Assembly: GCA_944332725.1 (NCBI GenBank)
Contig: CALVKO010000004.1
Span: 1 to 45,232, forward strand
Source of the DNA: an uncultured Bacilli bacterium
Lineage (GTDB): Bacteria > Bacillota_I > Bacilli_A > RF39 > UBA660
DNA: 45,232 bases
Direction: 5' to 3'
The notes beneath the pieces were generated by a model. The model saw only the letters and a list, made by a program, of their open reading frames with translations, searched no databases and was not told the origin of the DNA. A program made the translations under genes and the position numbers. Shown here piece after piece: positions 7,564 through 16,819 of this stretch. How positions within the stretch are numbered: the first letter of the stretch is position 1; each line of letters begins with the position of its first letter.

Positions 7564-8511
7564 ATGAATAAAGACGAATATAAAATAGTTAGTCAATTAG
7601 TTGATATAGAAAATAAAATTAAAAATTTATATTATCAATTGTACAAATTAGAATTAACTAAAATAAGTGAAACTGATAAAATAATTTTAGAATTAAAAAA
7701 ATATTTACAAATTGAAAAAGATATTTATGATGAATTAGAACAAAATCCTGATTTAAATAATAATATTTTAAATTATTTTACTAAAAATTATAAAAAAGAT
7801 TTTGAAGAATTTGATTTCTTTAAACAATTAATAACTTTTGATGACTCAATTATAGTAATTAGAATCATTGCCAAATTATCTAAAAATTATATTGCTGGAT
7901 TAGGCAAGTTATTGTCAAATCAAGACTATAGTATTTTTTCTTCAATTGATGATAGTTTTAAAACAAAGAGAAATATTCTTTTAGATATTATGAGATGTTT
8001 TTTATCTATTGTAGAATCTAAAACAGAATTAAATATTAAAGAATTATTAAAAAAATCAAAATATACTATAAGTTATTTATATCCTGAAATTGAAGAAGAG
8101 ATGATAAACACATCTTTCAAAATAAATTATAATCCTTATATTAGTTATAAAATGTTTTGTCAATTTAATGGTTGGCCAAAAGAAATAATTAATACAACAA
8201 CTAATTTATATTGCTCTGAATATTATGTTTCAACTATAAATTCAATGTTACAATATACTGACGCTGATTTAATTGATAAGACTATAAAATCAGAATTAAT
8301 AGTTAGTCAATCTTTTTTAAGAGCAATATTTATATTACTTGATGATGAAACTATTATGGAATTAAATAGTGACTTACACGATATGATTGATGATGAAAAT
8401 ATTCAAGAAATTTTACAAAATAAAGAAAAAATAGTTGATATGATTATTAATGCTTATCGAAAGGTAAAAAAAGATCGGGCTATTCCTAAAATAATTTCAT
8501 TAAAATTGTAA
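7564..8511 (+). CDS. Unrecognised 315-aa helical protein
   Basis: I do not recognise this protein. It is almost entirely helical, rich in Lys, Ile, Asn and Glu, with no signal peptide or transmembrane segment. The first 75 residues look like a coiled-coil hairpin. The start follows AAGGAG. It stands 40 bases after dinB and is the first of three unknown genes (7564-9334) on the same strand with short gaps, likely one transcription unit. Confidence 0.75.
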   Translation: MNKDEYKIVSQLVDIENKIKNLYYQLYKLELTKISETDKIILELKKYLQIEKDIYDELEQNPDLNNNILNYFTKNYKKDFEEFDFFKQLITFDDSIIVIRIIAKLSKNYIAGLGKLLSNQDYSIFSSIDDSFKTKRNILLDIMRCFLSIVESKTELNIKELLKKSKYTISYLYPEIEEEMINTSFKINYNPYISYKMFCQFNGWPKEIINTTTNLYCSEYYVSTINSMLQYTDADLIDKTIKSELIVSQSFLRAIFILLDDETIMELNSDLHDMIDDENIQEILQNKEKIVDMIINAYRKVKKDRAIPKIISLKL

Positions 8512-8567
8512 AAAAAAATTGTAATTATGTGAAATTTGTGTTAAAATAACAAATAGGTGATTTAAAG

Positions 8568-9080
8568 ATGGACTTAAATGAAATTAAAAATTCATTAAAT
8601 TCCAATCCTAATTTAACTGAAGACATCAAAGAATGTTTAATGGAATTAATATATTTATTTAATAGTAAATTTCCTAATATAAAGTTAGAAAATTTAAATG
8701 AACGATTAAAAACTTTAAATATAATTAAAGGTAGTAAGTTTTTAATAAAAAAATCTTCTTATTATAATCCAGTTACTAATGAATTATTAGTTAATATGGT
8801 AAAGATAGAAACTAATGATTGTAAACATATTTTAATGCGAGAATTGTTGAATATTATTACTGCTAAAGACAATTATACTGGTTTTAATAAAGACAATGCC
8901 TATGAAGCGTTAAATATTGGATACACTGAAAGATTAACTAATTTTTTAGTAGGAAATGATACTGAATCAGAGTATGAAGATGAAATTGTAGCAAGTAATT
9001 TACTAGAAAAGATAATTGGCGAAGACAAAATGTTTAATGCATATTTTACTAATGATGCTAGTTTAATATTTGGAAATTAA
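8568..9080 (+). CDS. Unrecognised 170-aa acidic protein
   Basis: This soluble acidic protein is of unknown family. The central part (SSYYNPVTNELLVNMVKIE followed by CKHILMRELLNIITAK) resembles a beta strand and helix arrangement seen in some minimal metallopeptidase-like folds, but there is no HExxH motif, so no enzyme activity is claimed. AGGTGAT precedes the ATG, and a weak -10-like AAAATAAC stretch lies before it. Only 11 bases separate it from the next gene. Confidence 0.75.
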   Translation: MDLNEIKNSLNSNPNLTEDIKECLMELIYLFNSKFPNIKLENLNERLKTLNIIKGSKFLIKKSSYYNPVTNELLVNMVKIETNDCKHILMRELLNIITAKDNYTGFNKDNAYEALNIGYTERLTNFLVGNDTESEYEDEIVASNLLEKIIGEDKMFNAYFTNDASLIFGN

Positions 9081-9091
9081 AGGAGTTTATT

Positions 9092-9334
9092 ATGCAAGAA
9101 TTTAATAATGCTGCTAATTATAATTTAGGTAGAGGCGGAAGATTAACTGAAGTTTGTGCTAGAGGAATTTCTTTAGCACAACAATATGGTAAATTAGAAG
9201 AAGTAATAACATATCTTCAAGAATTACCACCAGCATCATCTTTTAATACACCTAGCCAAGGATTAGATGAATTGATTGCTGGATTAAGTAATTTACAAGT
9301 AACACAAACAATAGAAGAAACAAAAGTAAGATAA
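9092..9334 (+). CDS. Unrecognised 80-aa protein
   Basis: This short soluble protein follows AAAGGAG and the previous stop by 11 bases, so it is translated together with it. The N-terminal half (NYNLGRGGRLTEVCARGISL) is less AT-biased in composition than its neighbours; the C-terminal half is a predicted helix with Leu and Gln. The family is unknown. It is the last gene before the pheST T-box leader. Confidence 0.7.
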   Translation: MQEFNNAANYNLGRGGRLTEVCARGISLAQQYGKLEEVITYLQELPPASSFNTPSQGLDELIAGLSNLQVTQTIEETKVR

Positions 9335-9364
9335 ACATGGAAAAAGAAGTAGTATTAAAAGTAA

Positions 9365-9515
9365 TTATTAATAGAGAGAATGTGGTCGGTGTAAACATTT
9401 AATAATCTTTTAAGAATTCACCTTTGGAGTTTATTTGGTGACGCGTTATAGTCTTTGAGTATAAAATAAGGTGGTACCACGAGCAATTCGTCCTTTAGGA
9501 TGAGTTGCTTTTTTA
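9365..9515 (+). promoter_or_regulatory. T-box riboswitch controlling pheST
   Basis: The invariant T-box AAGGTGGTACCACG is at 9468-9481. It is followed by a 13-bp terminator hairpin (9482-9494 with 9497-9509, allowing G-U pairs) and a T-run, the normal arrangement in which uncharged tRNA binding favours an antiterminator. Stem I starts around AGAGAGAA near 9373. GAATTCA offers a UUC phenylalanine specifier at 9417-9419, which fits the downstream genes, although the exact specifier loop was not folded. Shortage of charged tRNA-Phe should therefore raise pheST expression. Confidence 0.93.
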
Positions 9516-9534
9516 TTTGAAAGGAATGATTAAA

Positions 9535-10569
9535 ATGGAAAATATAAAAAATGATGTCTTAAAAGAAATAGAAAATATAAATGATACAAAATCTTTATAT
9601 GATGTAAGAGTTAAATATTTAGGTAAAAAAGGTATTATTAGTGAGTTATTAGCTAATTTAGGTAAATTACCAATTGAAGAAAAGAAAAAACAAGGACCGA
9701 TTATTAACAGTTTAAAACAAGATGTTACTAAAATATTTGATGAAAAAAATAAAGAAATTGAATTAAATATTTTAAATGAAAAATTAAAAAATGAAAAAAT
9801 TGATATTAGTTTGCCAAGTACTAAAATAACTACTGGTGCTCCTAATATAATTGAAAAATTAATTGAAGAAGTAGAAGAATTATTAATGTCTATGGGATAT
9901 GATGTGGTAGATGGACCAGAAATAGAAGAAGATAAATTTAATTTTGAGATGTTAAATATTCCAAAAGGACATCCAGCAAGGGATGCTCAAGATACTTTTT
10001 ATATTGAAGGAGAGGAAATATTATTAAGAAGTCAAACATCTCCTGTACAAGTAAGAACTATGCTAGCAAATAAAGGTGAAAAACCAATTAGAATGATTTG
10101 TCCTGGTAAAACGTACAGAAGAGATAATGATGATGCTACTCATTCTCATCAATTTAATCAAATTGAAGGATTATTAGTTGATAAAGATATTAGTTTATCT
10201 GATTTAAAAGGTACAATTGATTTGATTGTTAAAAAATTATTTGGTCAAGATATAAATACTAGATTTAGGCCAAGTTATTATCAATTTACAGAACCTTCAG
10301 TTGAAGTAGATATTAGTTGCTTTAATTGTAAAGGTAGTGGTTGCAATATTTGTAAAAACACTGGTTGGATAACTGTAGCAGGAGCAGGTATTGTTCATCC
10401 TAATGTACTTAAAATGGGTGGATATGATCCTAATATCTGGTCTGGTTTTGCTTTCGGATTTGGTGCTGAAAGATTAGCAATGTTAAAATATGGTATCAAT
10501 GATTTAAGAGTATTTTATAACACTGATTTAAGAGAATTAAATACTTTCGATAGAAAGGAAAGTGAATAA
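9535..10569 (+). CDS. pheS: Phenylalanyl-tRNA synthetase, alpha subunit
   Basis: This is the catalytic subunit of the alpha2-beta2 enzyme that charges tRNA-Phe. An N-terminal coiled coil is followed by the class II core: motif 2 region (CPGKTYRRDNDDATHSHQF), a Cys-rich insertion (CFNCKGSGCNICKNTGW) and motif 3 (GFAFGFGAERLAMLKYGI). The length of 344 aa is normal. The ATG at 9535 is preferred because AAAGGA stands nine bases before it; the frame can be extended to a TTG at 9505, but that lies inside the T-box terminator. Confidence 0.96.
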   Translation: MENIKNDVLKEIENINDTKSLYDVRVKYLGKKGIISELLANLGKLPIEEKKKQGPIINSLKQDVTKIFDEKNKEIELNILNEKLKNEKIDISLPSTKITTGAPNIIEKLIEEVEELLMSMGYDVVDGPEIEEDKFNFEMLNIPKGHPARDAQDTFYIEGEEILLRSQTSPVQVRTMLANKGEKPIRMICPGKTYRRDNDDATHSHQFNQIEGLLVDKDISLSDLKGTIDLIVKKLFGQDINTRFRPSYYQFTEPSVEVDISCFNCKGSGCNICKNTGWITVAGAGIVHPNVLKMGGYDPNIWSGFAFGFGAERLAMLKYGINDLRVFYNTDLRELNTFDRKESE

Positions 10570-10570
10570 A

Positions 10571-12931
10571 ATGATAAGTTTAGAGTGGGTTAAAGATTAT
10601 ATTGATATATCGGATCAAGATTTAAAAGAATTAGCGGTTAAAATAACTAAAGCTGGTATTAATGTTGAAAAGGTAATTACTAACCATATCGATAATTTAG
10701 TAATTGGGGAAGTAATTGATTGTATTGACCATCCTGATAGCGACCATTTACATGTTTGTCAAGTAGATGTTGGAACTAAAGTCACTCAAATTGTATGTGG
10801 TGCTCCTAATGTAAGAAAAGGATTAAAAGTTATAGTTGCATTACCAGGAGCAGTTTTACCAGGTAATTTTGAAATTAAAAAAAGTAAAATTAGAAATCAA
10901 GAATCAAATGGTATGATATGTGCTTTATTTGAATTAGGATTAGAAGAAAAAAATGAAGAAAATTATAATAAAGGTATTCATGAATTGGATAGTAATGCTA
11001 AAGTAGGCGATGATCCTATTAAGTATTTAGGATTAGATGATACTTTATATGAATTAGATGTTCATAAGCATAGAAATAATGATTGCTATTATCATATTGG
11101 TTTTGCTTATGAAATTGCTGCTATTTTAAATAGAAAAGTAACTTTACCTGATGATTCATTTAAAGAAATAGAAGATTCTATTAAAAATCATTTTAATTTA
11201 AAGGTTGAAACTAGTAAATGCCCTTATTATCTAGCTAAAATGGTTACTGATGTAAAAATAAAAGAATCACCAGATTTTATTAAAAAAAGATTAGTTGCTG
11301 CCGGAATGAGACCAATTAATAATGTAGTAGATATTTCTAATTATGTAATGTTAGAATATGGCCAACCTCTACATTTCTTTGATAAAGATAAATTAGGTAA
11401 TAATATTTTAGTAAGAGAAGCAAATAATGAAAATATAATTACTTTAGATGGTAAAAAAAGAGAATTAATAAATGATATTGTTATAACTGATGGTAATAAG
11501 CCTGTTTGTATTGCCGGTGTTATGGGTGGAGAAAATACAGAAGTAGATGAAAATACAAATACTATTTTAATTGAATCTGCTATATTTGATGCTGTAAGTA
11601 TTAGAAATACTGCTGATAGATTAGATTTAAGAAGTGAAGCCTCTATTAGATATGGTAAAGGATTAAATTATGAATATACTAATAAAGCAATTTTAAGAGC
11701 GTGCCATTTACTAGAAAAATATGCAGATGCTAAAGTTTTAAGCGATATGGTTATTCATGATGAAATAGATAAAACTTTAAAAATCGTTGAATTCAAACCT
11801 TCTGAAGTTGATAAAATGTTGGGCATTACAATAAGTGAAGAAGATATGAAAAAAGAACTAGAAAGACTAGATTTTAAATATAAATTAGATAATGATAAAT
11901 TTATTGTAACAATACCTAATAGAAGATTGGATATTGATCCTAATGTTAATGACATTGCTGAAGAAATAGGCAGGTTATATGGATATCACAATTTAGTATC
12001 AACTTTACCTAAAGTAGATATTAAAAAAGGTGAATATATTGGTAATGTTAAATATCGTAAACTAATTTCTAAAAGATTACGATATTTAGGATTAAATGAA
12101 GTAAAAACATATACTTTAGTTTCTAAAGATATGCTTAAATTTAATTATGATAATAAAGAAAATATTATTTTACCAAATCCAATGAGTAGCGATAAAGAGG
12201 TTGTAAGAACTACATTAATACCTTCATTATTAAATGTTTATAATTATAATAAAACTAGAAAAGTAAATGACATTTTAATTTATGAAATTGCTAAAACATA
12301 TGACATAAATTATATTGAAGAAAGCAAAATATGTATTTTAATGAAAGGTAATTATATTAATAATAGTTGGAATAATACTAAAATTAAAGTAGATTTTTAT
12401 TTAATAAAAGGAATATTAGAAAATTTATTAGATTATTTAGGCCTTAAAAATAGATATAGTTTTAAAACTGATGATATACCTAATATGCATCCTGGTATGT
12501 CTGCTAGAATTTTATTAGATAGAAAAGAGATAGGAATAATAGGTAGAATTCATCCACTAGATAGTAAAGATGAAATATATATTTGTGAATTAAGTATGGA
12601 TAGTTTAATTACTAATATTAAGCCTATCAGATATAAAGAAATATCAAAATATCCAAGTATTATAAAAGATATGGCATTTATTATGTCTAAAGATGATGAA
12701 GCTAAGGAAGTATTAGATATTATAAAAAAATCAGGTGGCAGATTATTAACGGATATTAATATATTTGATGTATATGAAGGTGAAAATGTTGGAAATAATG
12801 AAAAATCTATTGCTTATTCTTTAACATTTAATGATAATACTAAAACTTTAACTGACGAAGAAGTTAATACATTATTTGAAAAAATAATAAGAGATGTTGA
12901 AAATAAAGGTTATAAATTGAGAAATATGTAA
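10571..12931 (+). CDS. pheT: Phenylalanyl-tRNA synthetase, beta subunit
   Basis: This structural and editing subunit is 786 aa, the usual length. An EMAP-type tRNA-binding OB fold (about 40-150), the B3/B4 editing region, the B5 DNA-binding-like domain, a pseudo-catalytic class II fold and a C-terminal FDX-ACB anticodon-binding domain (from about 695) follow in the family order. The start at 10571 lies one base after the pheS stop, behind GAAAGGAAAG; a GTG at 10562 overlapping the pheS stop is possible. The pair is transcribed from the T-box leader. Confidence 0.95.
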   Translation: MISLEWVKDYIDISDQDLKELAVKITKAGINVEKVITNHIDNLVIGEVIDCIDHPDSDHLHVCQVDVGTKVTQIVCGAPNVRKGLKVIVALPGAVLPGNFEIKKSKIRNQESNGMICALFELGLEEKNEENYNKGIHELDSNAKVGDDPIKYLGLDDTLYELDVHKHRNNDCYYHIGFAYEIAAILNRKVTLPDDSFKEIEDSIKNHFNLKVETSKCPYYLAKMVTDVKIKESPDFIKKRLVAAGMRPINNVVDISNYVMLEYGQPLHFFDKDKLGNNILVREANNENIITLDGKKRELINDIVITDGNKPVCIAGVMGGENTEVDENTNTILIESAIFDAVSIRNTADRLDLRSEASIRYGKGLNYEYTNKAILRACHLLEKYADAKVLSDMVIHDEIDKTLKIVEFKPSEVDKMLGITISEEDMKKELERLDFKYKLDNDKFIVTIPNRRLDIDPNVNDIAEEIGRLYGYHNLVSTLPKVDIKKGEYIGNVKYRKLISKRLRYLGLNEVKTYTLVSKDMLKFNYDNKENIILPNPMSSDKEVVRTTLIPSLLNVYNYNKTRKVNDILIYEIAKTYDINYIEESKICILMKGNYINNSWNNTKIKVDFYLIKGILENLLDYLGLKNRYSFKTDDIPNMHPGMSARILLDRKEIGIIGRIHPLDSKDEIYICELSMDSLITNIKPIRYKEISKYPSIIKDMAFIMSKDDEAKEVLDIIKKSGGRLLTDINIFDVYEGENVGNNEKSIAYSLTFNDNTKTLTDEEVNTLFEKIIRDVENKGYKLRNM

Positions 12932-12957
12932 AAAAAGTAAGGAATCTTACTTTTTTT
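12931..12957 (+). terminator. Intrinsic terminator of pheST
   Basis: Arms AAAAAAGTAAG and CTTACTTTTTT around a four-base loop, ending in a T-run, start at the last base of the pheT stop codon. Confidence 0.85.
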
Positions 12958-12961
12958 ATGG

Positions 12962-12967
12962 TATAAT
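12962..12967 (+). promoter_or_regulatory. -10 box for the Fic module
   Basis: TATAAT is 17 bases before the GTG start at 12985, giving a very short leader. No convincing -35 box is seen, since the preceding bases are the pheST terminator. Confidence 0.4.
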
Positions 12968-12984
12968 TTAAATAGGTGATAGTT

Positions 12985-13197
12985 GTGCAAGAAAAAGATT
13001 TAGAAAGAAAATTGGATAAAGCAATTGGTAATGTAGAAATAGAAGGGCATAGTATTCCTAAACATGAGAAGGATATTGTTTCTAGAGTATATCAAAAATA
13101 TAAAGATAGATTAGGTACTGATGCTGTTGACTCTTTATTATATGGGTTAGTTGAAGAAGCAAAAAATATGGAGAAAGAAAATGGTAGAAGTAAATAG
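12985..13197 (+). CDS. Antitoxin-like small protein paired with Fic
   Basis: This 70-aa protein has an alpha-helical VbhA-like layout. NVEIEG matches the antitoxin inhibitory-helix motif (S/T)xxxE(G/N) with Asn in the first position, and the Glu that blocks ATP in the Fic active site is kept. HSIPKHEKDIVSRVY follows, as helical antitoxins do. I chose the GTG at 12985 behind AGGTGAT; a GTG at 12976 would overlap the ribosome site. Its end overlaps the fic start by 17 bases, the usual order for class I Fic systems, antitoxin first. Confidence 0.7.
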   Translation: MQEKDLERKLDKAIGNVEIEGHSIPKHEKDIVSRVYQKYKDRLGTDAVDSLLYGLVEEAKNMEKENGRSK

Positions 13198-13855
13198 TAG
13201 AGTAAATGAAGCATTAAGTTATCAATCTAAGTATTGTTATCCTGAAAGTAGTGTATTAATTAATAAATACGATATTCAAGATCAAAGAACATTAGATAAA
13301 ATAGAACGTAATGTTACTGCATTAATGTTAGTAAAATTACAAACTAAACCATTACCTAGTCCTAAAGAATTATTTAGTGTAAATTATTTTATAGATTTAC
13401 ATCGTCAAGTTTTTGAACATCTTTACCCATTTGCAGGAAAAATAAGAAGTGAAAATATAACTAAAGGTAATACACCATTTTGTCGTCCAGAATTTATATA
13501 CAAATATTTAAATATGCTATTTGATAAAATATTTGATGATATAAAAAAAATTAAGTCAAAAGAAGACATAATAGTTTTTTTATCTTATTATTATTCTGAA
13601 TTAAATGTTGTCCGTCCATTTAGGGAAGGAAATGGTAGAATAATGCGAGAATATTTAAGACAAGTAGTTTTGTTTATAAATAAAAACTTGGGTTTTGATT
13701 ATGAATTAGATTTTTCAAATGTTACCGAAGAAGATAAAAATAATTTAATGAATGGTTCAATCATGAGTGCTATGAATGGTAATTTAGAATTATTAAATAA
13801 ATTTTTTAATAATATGTTAAAAGAAAAAGAAGTTATAAAAGGACATCAAAAATAA
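13181..13855 (+). CDS. fic: Fic-domain protein with Arg in place of the catalytic His
   Basis: Fic enzymes transfer AMP or other nucleotides to target proteins; in class I systems the small upstream protein keeps them silent. The 224-aa protein shows LHRQVFEHLYPFAGKIRS, typical of Fic helices, then LNVVRPFREGNGRIMREY, the HxFx(D/E)GNGRxxR motif. The expected His is Arg145 (codon CGT at 13613-13615; CAT would need one change). All other motif residues are present. The ATG at 13181 follows GGAG; a TTG at 13151 in the same frame lacks this. The Arg suggests either altered chemistry or loss of AMP transfer. Confidence 0.9.
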   Translation: MVEVNSRVNEALSYQSKYCYPESSVLINKYDIQDQRTLDKIERNVTALMLVKLQTKPLPSPKELFSVNYFIDLHRQVFEHLYPFAGKIRSENITKGNTPFCRPEFIYKYLNMLFDKIFDDIKKIKSKEDIIVFLSYYYSELNVVRPFREGNGRIMREYLRQVVLFINKNLGFDYELDFSNVTEEDKNNLMNGSIMSAMNGNLELLNKFFNNMLKEKEVIKGHQK

Positions 13856-13877
13856 ATGTTAATTCATTTATTTTTTT
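13850..13877 (+). terminator. Intrinsic terminator after fic
   Basis: AAATAAATG pairs with CATTTATTT and T-residues continue to 13877. It begins at the fic stop and separates the Fic module from mutL. Confidence 0.7.
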
Positions 13878-13880
13878 GAT

Positions 13881-13886
13881 ATAATT
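13881..13886 (+). promoter_or_regulatory. -10 box of mutL
   Basis: TATAAT is 17 bases before the mutL ATG, with a GGAGGTGA ribosome site between them. Confidence 0.45.
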
Positions 13887-13902
13887 ATGGAGGTGAAGTT
13901 GT

Positions 13903-15678
13903 ATGAGTAAAATAAAAATAATGGATGAGATTTTAGCAAATAAAATAGCGGCCGGAGAAGTTGTTGAAAGATGTGCTTCAGTAGTAAAAGAATTAGTTGA
14001 AAATAGTATTGATGCCAATAGTTCAGAAATTAAAATAGAATTAAAAGAAGCAGGGACTAGTTTAATTAAAGTAACTGATAATGGAATCGGTATGGATAAA
14101 GAAGATGCTATTTTATCTTTTAATAGACATGCTACAAGTAAAATAAAAGATGAATCTGATTTATATAATATTAATACTTTAGGTTTTAGAGGAGAGGCTT
14201 TAGCAAGTATTGCTTCAGTTAGTAATGTGGTACTTAAAACTAGTCAAGGAGAAGTAGGAACGTTAGTTAATATTAAAGGTGGTAAAATTATTAAAGTAGA
14301 AAATACTGAGGCTAGAAAAGGTACAATTTTTGAAATAACTGAACTATTTTATAATACTCCTGCTAGATTAAAACATTTAAAAAGTTTATATACAGAGTTA
14401 TCTAGCATAACTGAATATGTCAATAAAATAGCGTTATCTCACCCAGAAATTAGATTTACATTAATTAATAATGGTAATACTATTTTAAAAACAGATGGCT
14501 CTAATAATTTACTTAAGACAATAAGTAGTATATATGGTATGGATGTAGCACGTAAAATGTTAGAGATAAATAATGAAGATGATGATTATATTATAAATGG
14601 TTTTATAAGTCTACCAGAAGTAAATAGAGCAGGAAGAAATCATATCATTACTTTAGTAAATGGAAGAGTAGTTAGAAATCAAGAATTAAATAGAATAATA
14701 AATGATAGTTATCATTCTTATAAACCAGATAATAGATATCCTATTGTTGTTATCAATATTGAATTAGATCCTAGTTTAGTTGATGTTAATATTCACCCTA
14801 CTAAAATGGATATTAAATTTAGTAAATTAGAAGAATTATTAGATTTAGTTAAGAAAACAATTGTCAATAAATTAAATAAACAAACATTAATTCCAGTAAT
14901 AGAACAACCTATTAATGATTTTGATACTGAATTAATTATAGAAGAAAAAGTAGAAGTAATAGAATCTAAAGAAGAAAAAAAGGTAATTGAATTACCTAAA
15001 ATAGAAAAACCAAAATATGAAGAAATAACTTTAGATTTTGATAATCAAATTAAAGAAGAAGAACCAAAATATGAAGAAAGATTACCACTATTATATCCTG
15101 TTGGATTGGTTCATGGAACATATATAGTTTGTCAAAATGAAATAGGAATGTATTTAATTGATCAACACGCTGCTAAAGAAAGAGTAAATTATGAATTGTT
15201 TTTAGATAGATTATCTAATCCTGTTAAAGATAAAATACCACTTTTATTACCGCTTACAATTGAATTATCAAATAATGAATATATTATTTTAAAAGAAAAT
15301 TTTGAATTTTTAAATAATATGGGATTTGATATAGAAGAATTTGGAATTAATTCAGTTATTATTAAATCTCATCCGATTTGGTTAACTAAAGGATTTGAAG
15401 ATTTACAAATTAGAAAAATAATTGAAGCAGTTATCAATAAAGAAAAGAATTTTGATTTATCTAAATTTAATGATCATTTATCTGCTACTTTGGCTTGTAA
15501 AGCAAGTATTAAAGCAAATACTAATTTGAGCATTAATGAAATGGAAGAATTAATTAATGATTTAAGAAAATGTCACAATCCATTTAATTGCCCTCATGGT
15601 AGACCAACAGTTATAACATTTACTAAATATGAATTAGAGAAAATGTTTAAAAGAAGTGGATTTGAAAGTTTAAAATAA
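13903..15678 (+). CDS. mutL: DNA mismatch repair protein MutL
   Basis: MutL couples MutS mismatch recognition to strand removal. The N-terminal GHKL ATPase has ELVENSIDAN, DNGIGM and GFRGEALASI at about 30-105. The C-terminal endonuclease domain has DQHAAKERVNYE, matching DQHA(X)2E(X)4E, and CPHGRPT near the end, so this MutL should nick DNA itself. The length of 591 aa is usual. The linker at about 340-395 is acidic and repetitive. mutS is not in the window, which is unusual since it commonly precedes mutL. Confidence 0.95.
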   Translation: MSKIKIMDEILANKIAAGEVVERCASVVKELVENSIDANSSEIKIELKEAGTSLIKVTDNGIGMDKEDAILSFNRHATSKIKDESDLYNINTLGFRGEALASIASVSNVVLKTSQGEVGTLVNIKGGKIIKVENTEARKGTIFEITELFYNTPARLKHLKSLYTELSSITEYVNKIALSHPEIRFTLINNGNTILKTDGSNNLLKTISSIYGMDVARKMLEINNEDDDYIINGFISLPEVNRAGRNHIITLVNGRVVRNQELNRIINDSYHSYKPDNRYPIVVINIELDPSLVDVNIHPTKMDIKFSKLEELLDLVKKTIVNKLNKQTLIPVIEQPINDFDTELIIEEKVEVIESKEEKKVIELPKIEKPKYEEITLDFDNQIKEEEPKYEERLPLLYPVGLVHGTYIVCQNEIGMYLIDQHAAKERVNYELFLDRLSNPVKDKIPLLLPLTIELSNNEYIILKENFEFLNNMGFDIEEFGINSVIIKSHPIWLTKGFEDLQIRKIIEAVINKEKNFDLSKFNDHLSATLACKASIKANTNLSINEMEELINDLRKCHNPFNCPHGRPTVITFTKYELEKMFKRSGFESLK

Positions 15679-15690
15679 AGGAGAAATATT

Positions 15691-16274
15691 ATGAATTTAA
15701 TAGGAACAAGACAATTAGAAACAGAAAGATTAGTATTAAAAATTCCAACTATGGAAGAACAAAAAATATTATGGGAAATATTAATGATTCCTGAAGTTAA
15801 TAAATATTATCTTGATATAAATAAAAAATTTAAAGATAGAATATTAAATTGGGATACTCAAAAAAATTTTACGAAGAAAAAATTAAACATTCAAAAGATA
15901 ATGATAAATTTGAATGGAGTATATTTTTAAAAAACAATAATGAATGTATAGGTCAAATAAACTCTCATATTTCTTCTAAAGAAAGTGACGAAGAAAATAC
16001 TATGTCGTTAGGATGGTATATTAATCCAAAATATCAAAAACAAGGATATGCGACAGAAGCAGCTTTAGCAATGATAGATTATATGTTTAATGAAGTTAAA
16101 TTAGAAAAGTATAAAACAAGTGCTGCTATTCCCAATGTTGCTTCTTGGAAGTTAATGGAAAAGTTAGGGTTTGTCCGTGATAAAAACAAAAAAATTTTTA
16201 ATGAATATACTTTTATTAATGAACCGGTTGAATCGTATATTTATGAATTAAATAAAGATAAATATTTTAAATAA
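15691..16274 (+). pseudogene. GNAT acetyltransferase interrupted by a one-base frameshift
   Basis: The first frame (from the ATG at 15691) begins with LIGTRQLETERLVLKIPT, the usual start of RimJ/RimL-type acetyltransferases, and ends after 79 codons. The second frame, in another phase, continues it: CIGQINSH, then the acetyl-CoA binding region LGWYINPKYQKQGYATEAA and NVASWKLMEKLGF. The switch lies at a run of seven A (15860-15866); eight A would join the frames as TQKKFYEEK. It could be a true pseudogene, a sequencing or assembly error, or a slippage-controlled gene. The ribosome site AAGGAG is intact. Confidence 0.85.
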
Positions 16275-16284
16275 TGGAGGAAAA

Positions 16285-16722
16285 ATGGATATTGATTTTA
16301 AAGAAAATAATTATCGATTTTTAGTTAGATGTTCGGCAATTATTGTTAATTCAAAGAATGAAATATTATTATTTAAATATAAAAATGCTGAATATTATTT
16401 ATTACCAGGTGGAAGAGTTAATAAATTAGAAGATAGTAAAACAGCTATAATAAGAGAAATGAAAGAAGAATTAGGAATAGAATTAGATTTTAATTTATTA
16501 ATTGTCTTTGAAAATATTTTAAAAGAAACAAAAATTCAAAATATAGATTTTTGCTATTATGCGAAATATGATGACGCAATAATTCCAAAAGAAGATAAAA
16601 ATCAAACATTTCAATTTGTTGATATAAAAAAAATAGATGATTATAATTTGAAACCTTCTATTTTAAAAGATGTTGTTAAAAATATTGATTTTAAACTAAA
16701 ACATTTTATAAATTATGAGTAA
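16285..16722 (+). CDS. Nudix hydrolase
   Basis: This is a pyrophosphohydrolase of nucleoside diphosphates linked to another group; the substrate is not predictable. The Nudix box GX5EX7REUXEEXGU is complete at about residues 42-65 (GRVNKLED, then REMKEELGI). The length of 145 aa is usual. GGAGG precedes the ATG, and the gene starts ten bases after the GNAT stop, so the two share a transcript. The start matches the beginning of the conserved N-terminal strand. Confidence 0.93.
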   Translation: MDIDFKENNYRFLVRCSAIIVNSKNEILLFKYKNAEYYLLPGGRVNKLEDSKTAIIREMKEELGIELDFNLLIVFENILKETKIQNIDFCYYAKYDDAIIPKEDKNQTFQFVDIKKIDDYNLKPSILKDVVKNIDFKLKHFINYE

Positions 16723-16726
16723 ACTA

Positions 16727-16755
16727 TTGAATAATAAGTTAATTTATAGTATACT
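16727..16755 (+). promoter_or_regulatory. Promoter of peptide locus 1
   Basis: TTGAAT (16727-16732) and TATACT (16750-16755) are 17 bases apart. The same spacing and position recur in the second copy, which supports it. Confidence 0.7.
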
Positions 16756-16819
16756 TATAATTGGGGATATTTAGTTGTTGATTGTCTGCCGAATCTTCAA
16801 AGAGAGGAGGCTTGATAAA

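Noticed and set aside
9337..9402. A 21-codon ATG frame after the 80-aa gene
   Set aside because: It overlaps the T-box stem I and has no proper ribosome site; the RNA element explains the sequence.
13613..13615. Fic gene treated as a pseudogene because of the missing His
   Set aside because: The frame, ribosome site, antitoxin overlap and all other motif residues are intact, so I list it as an altered but complete gene.
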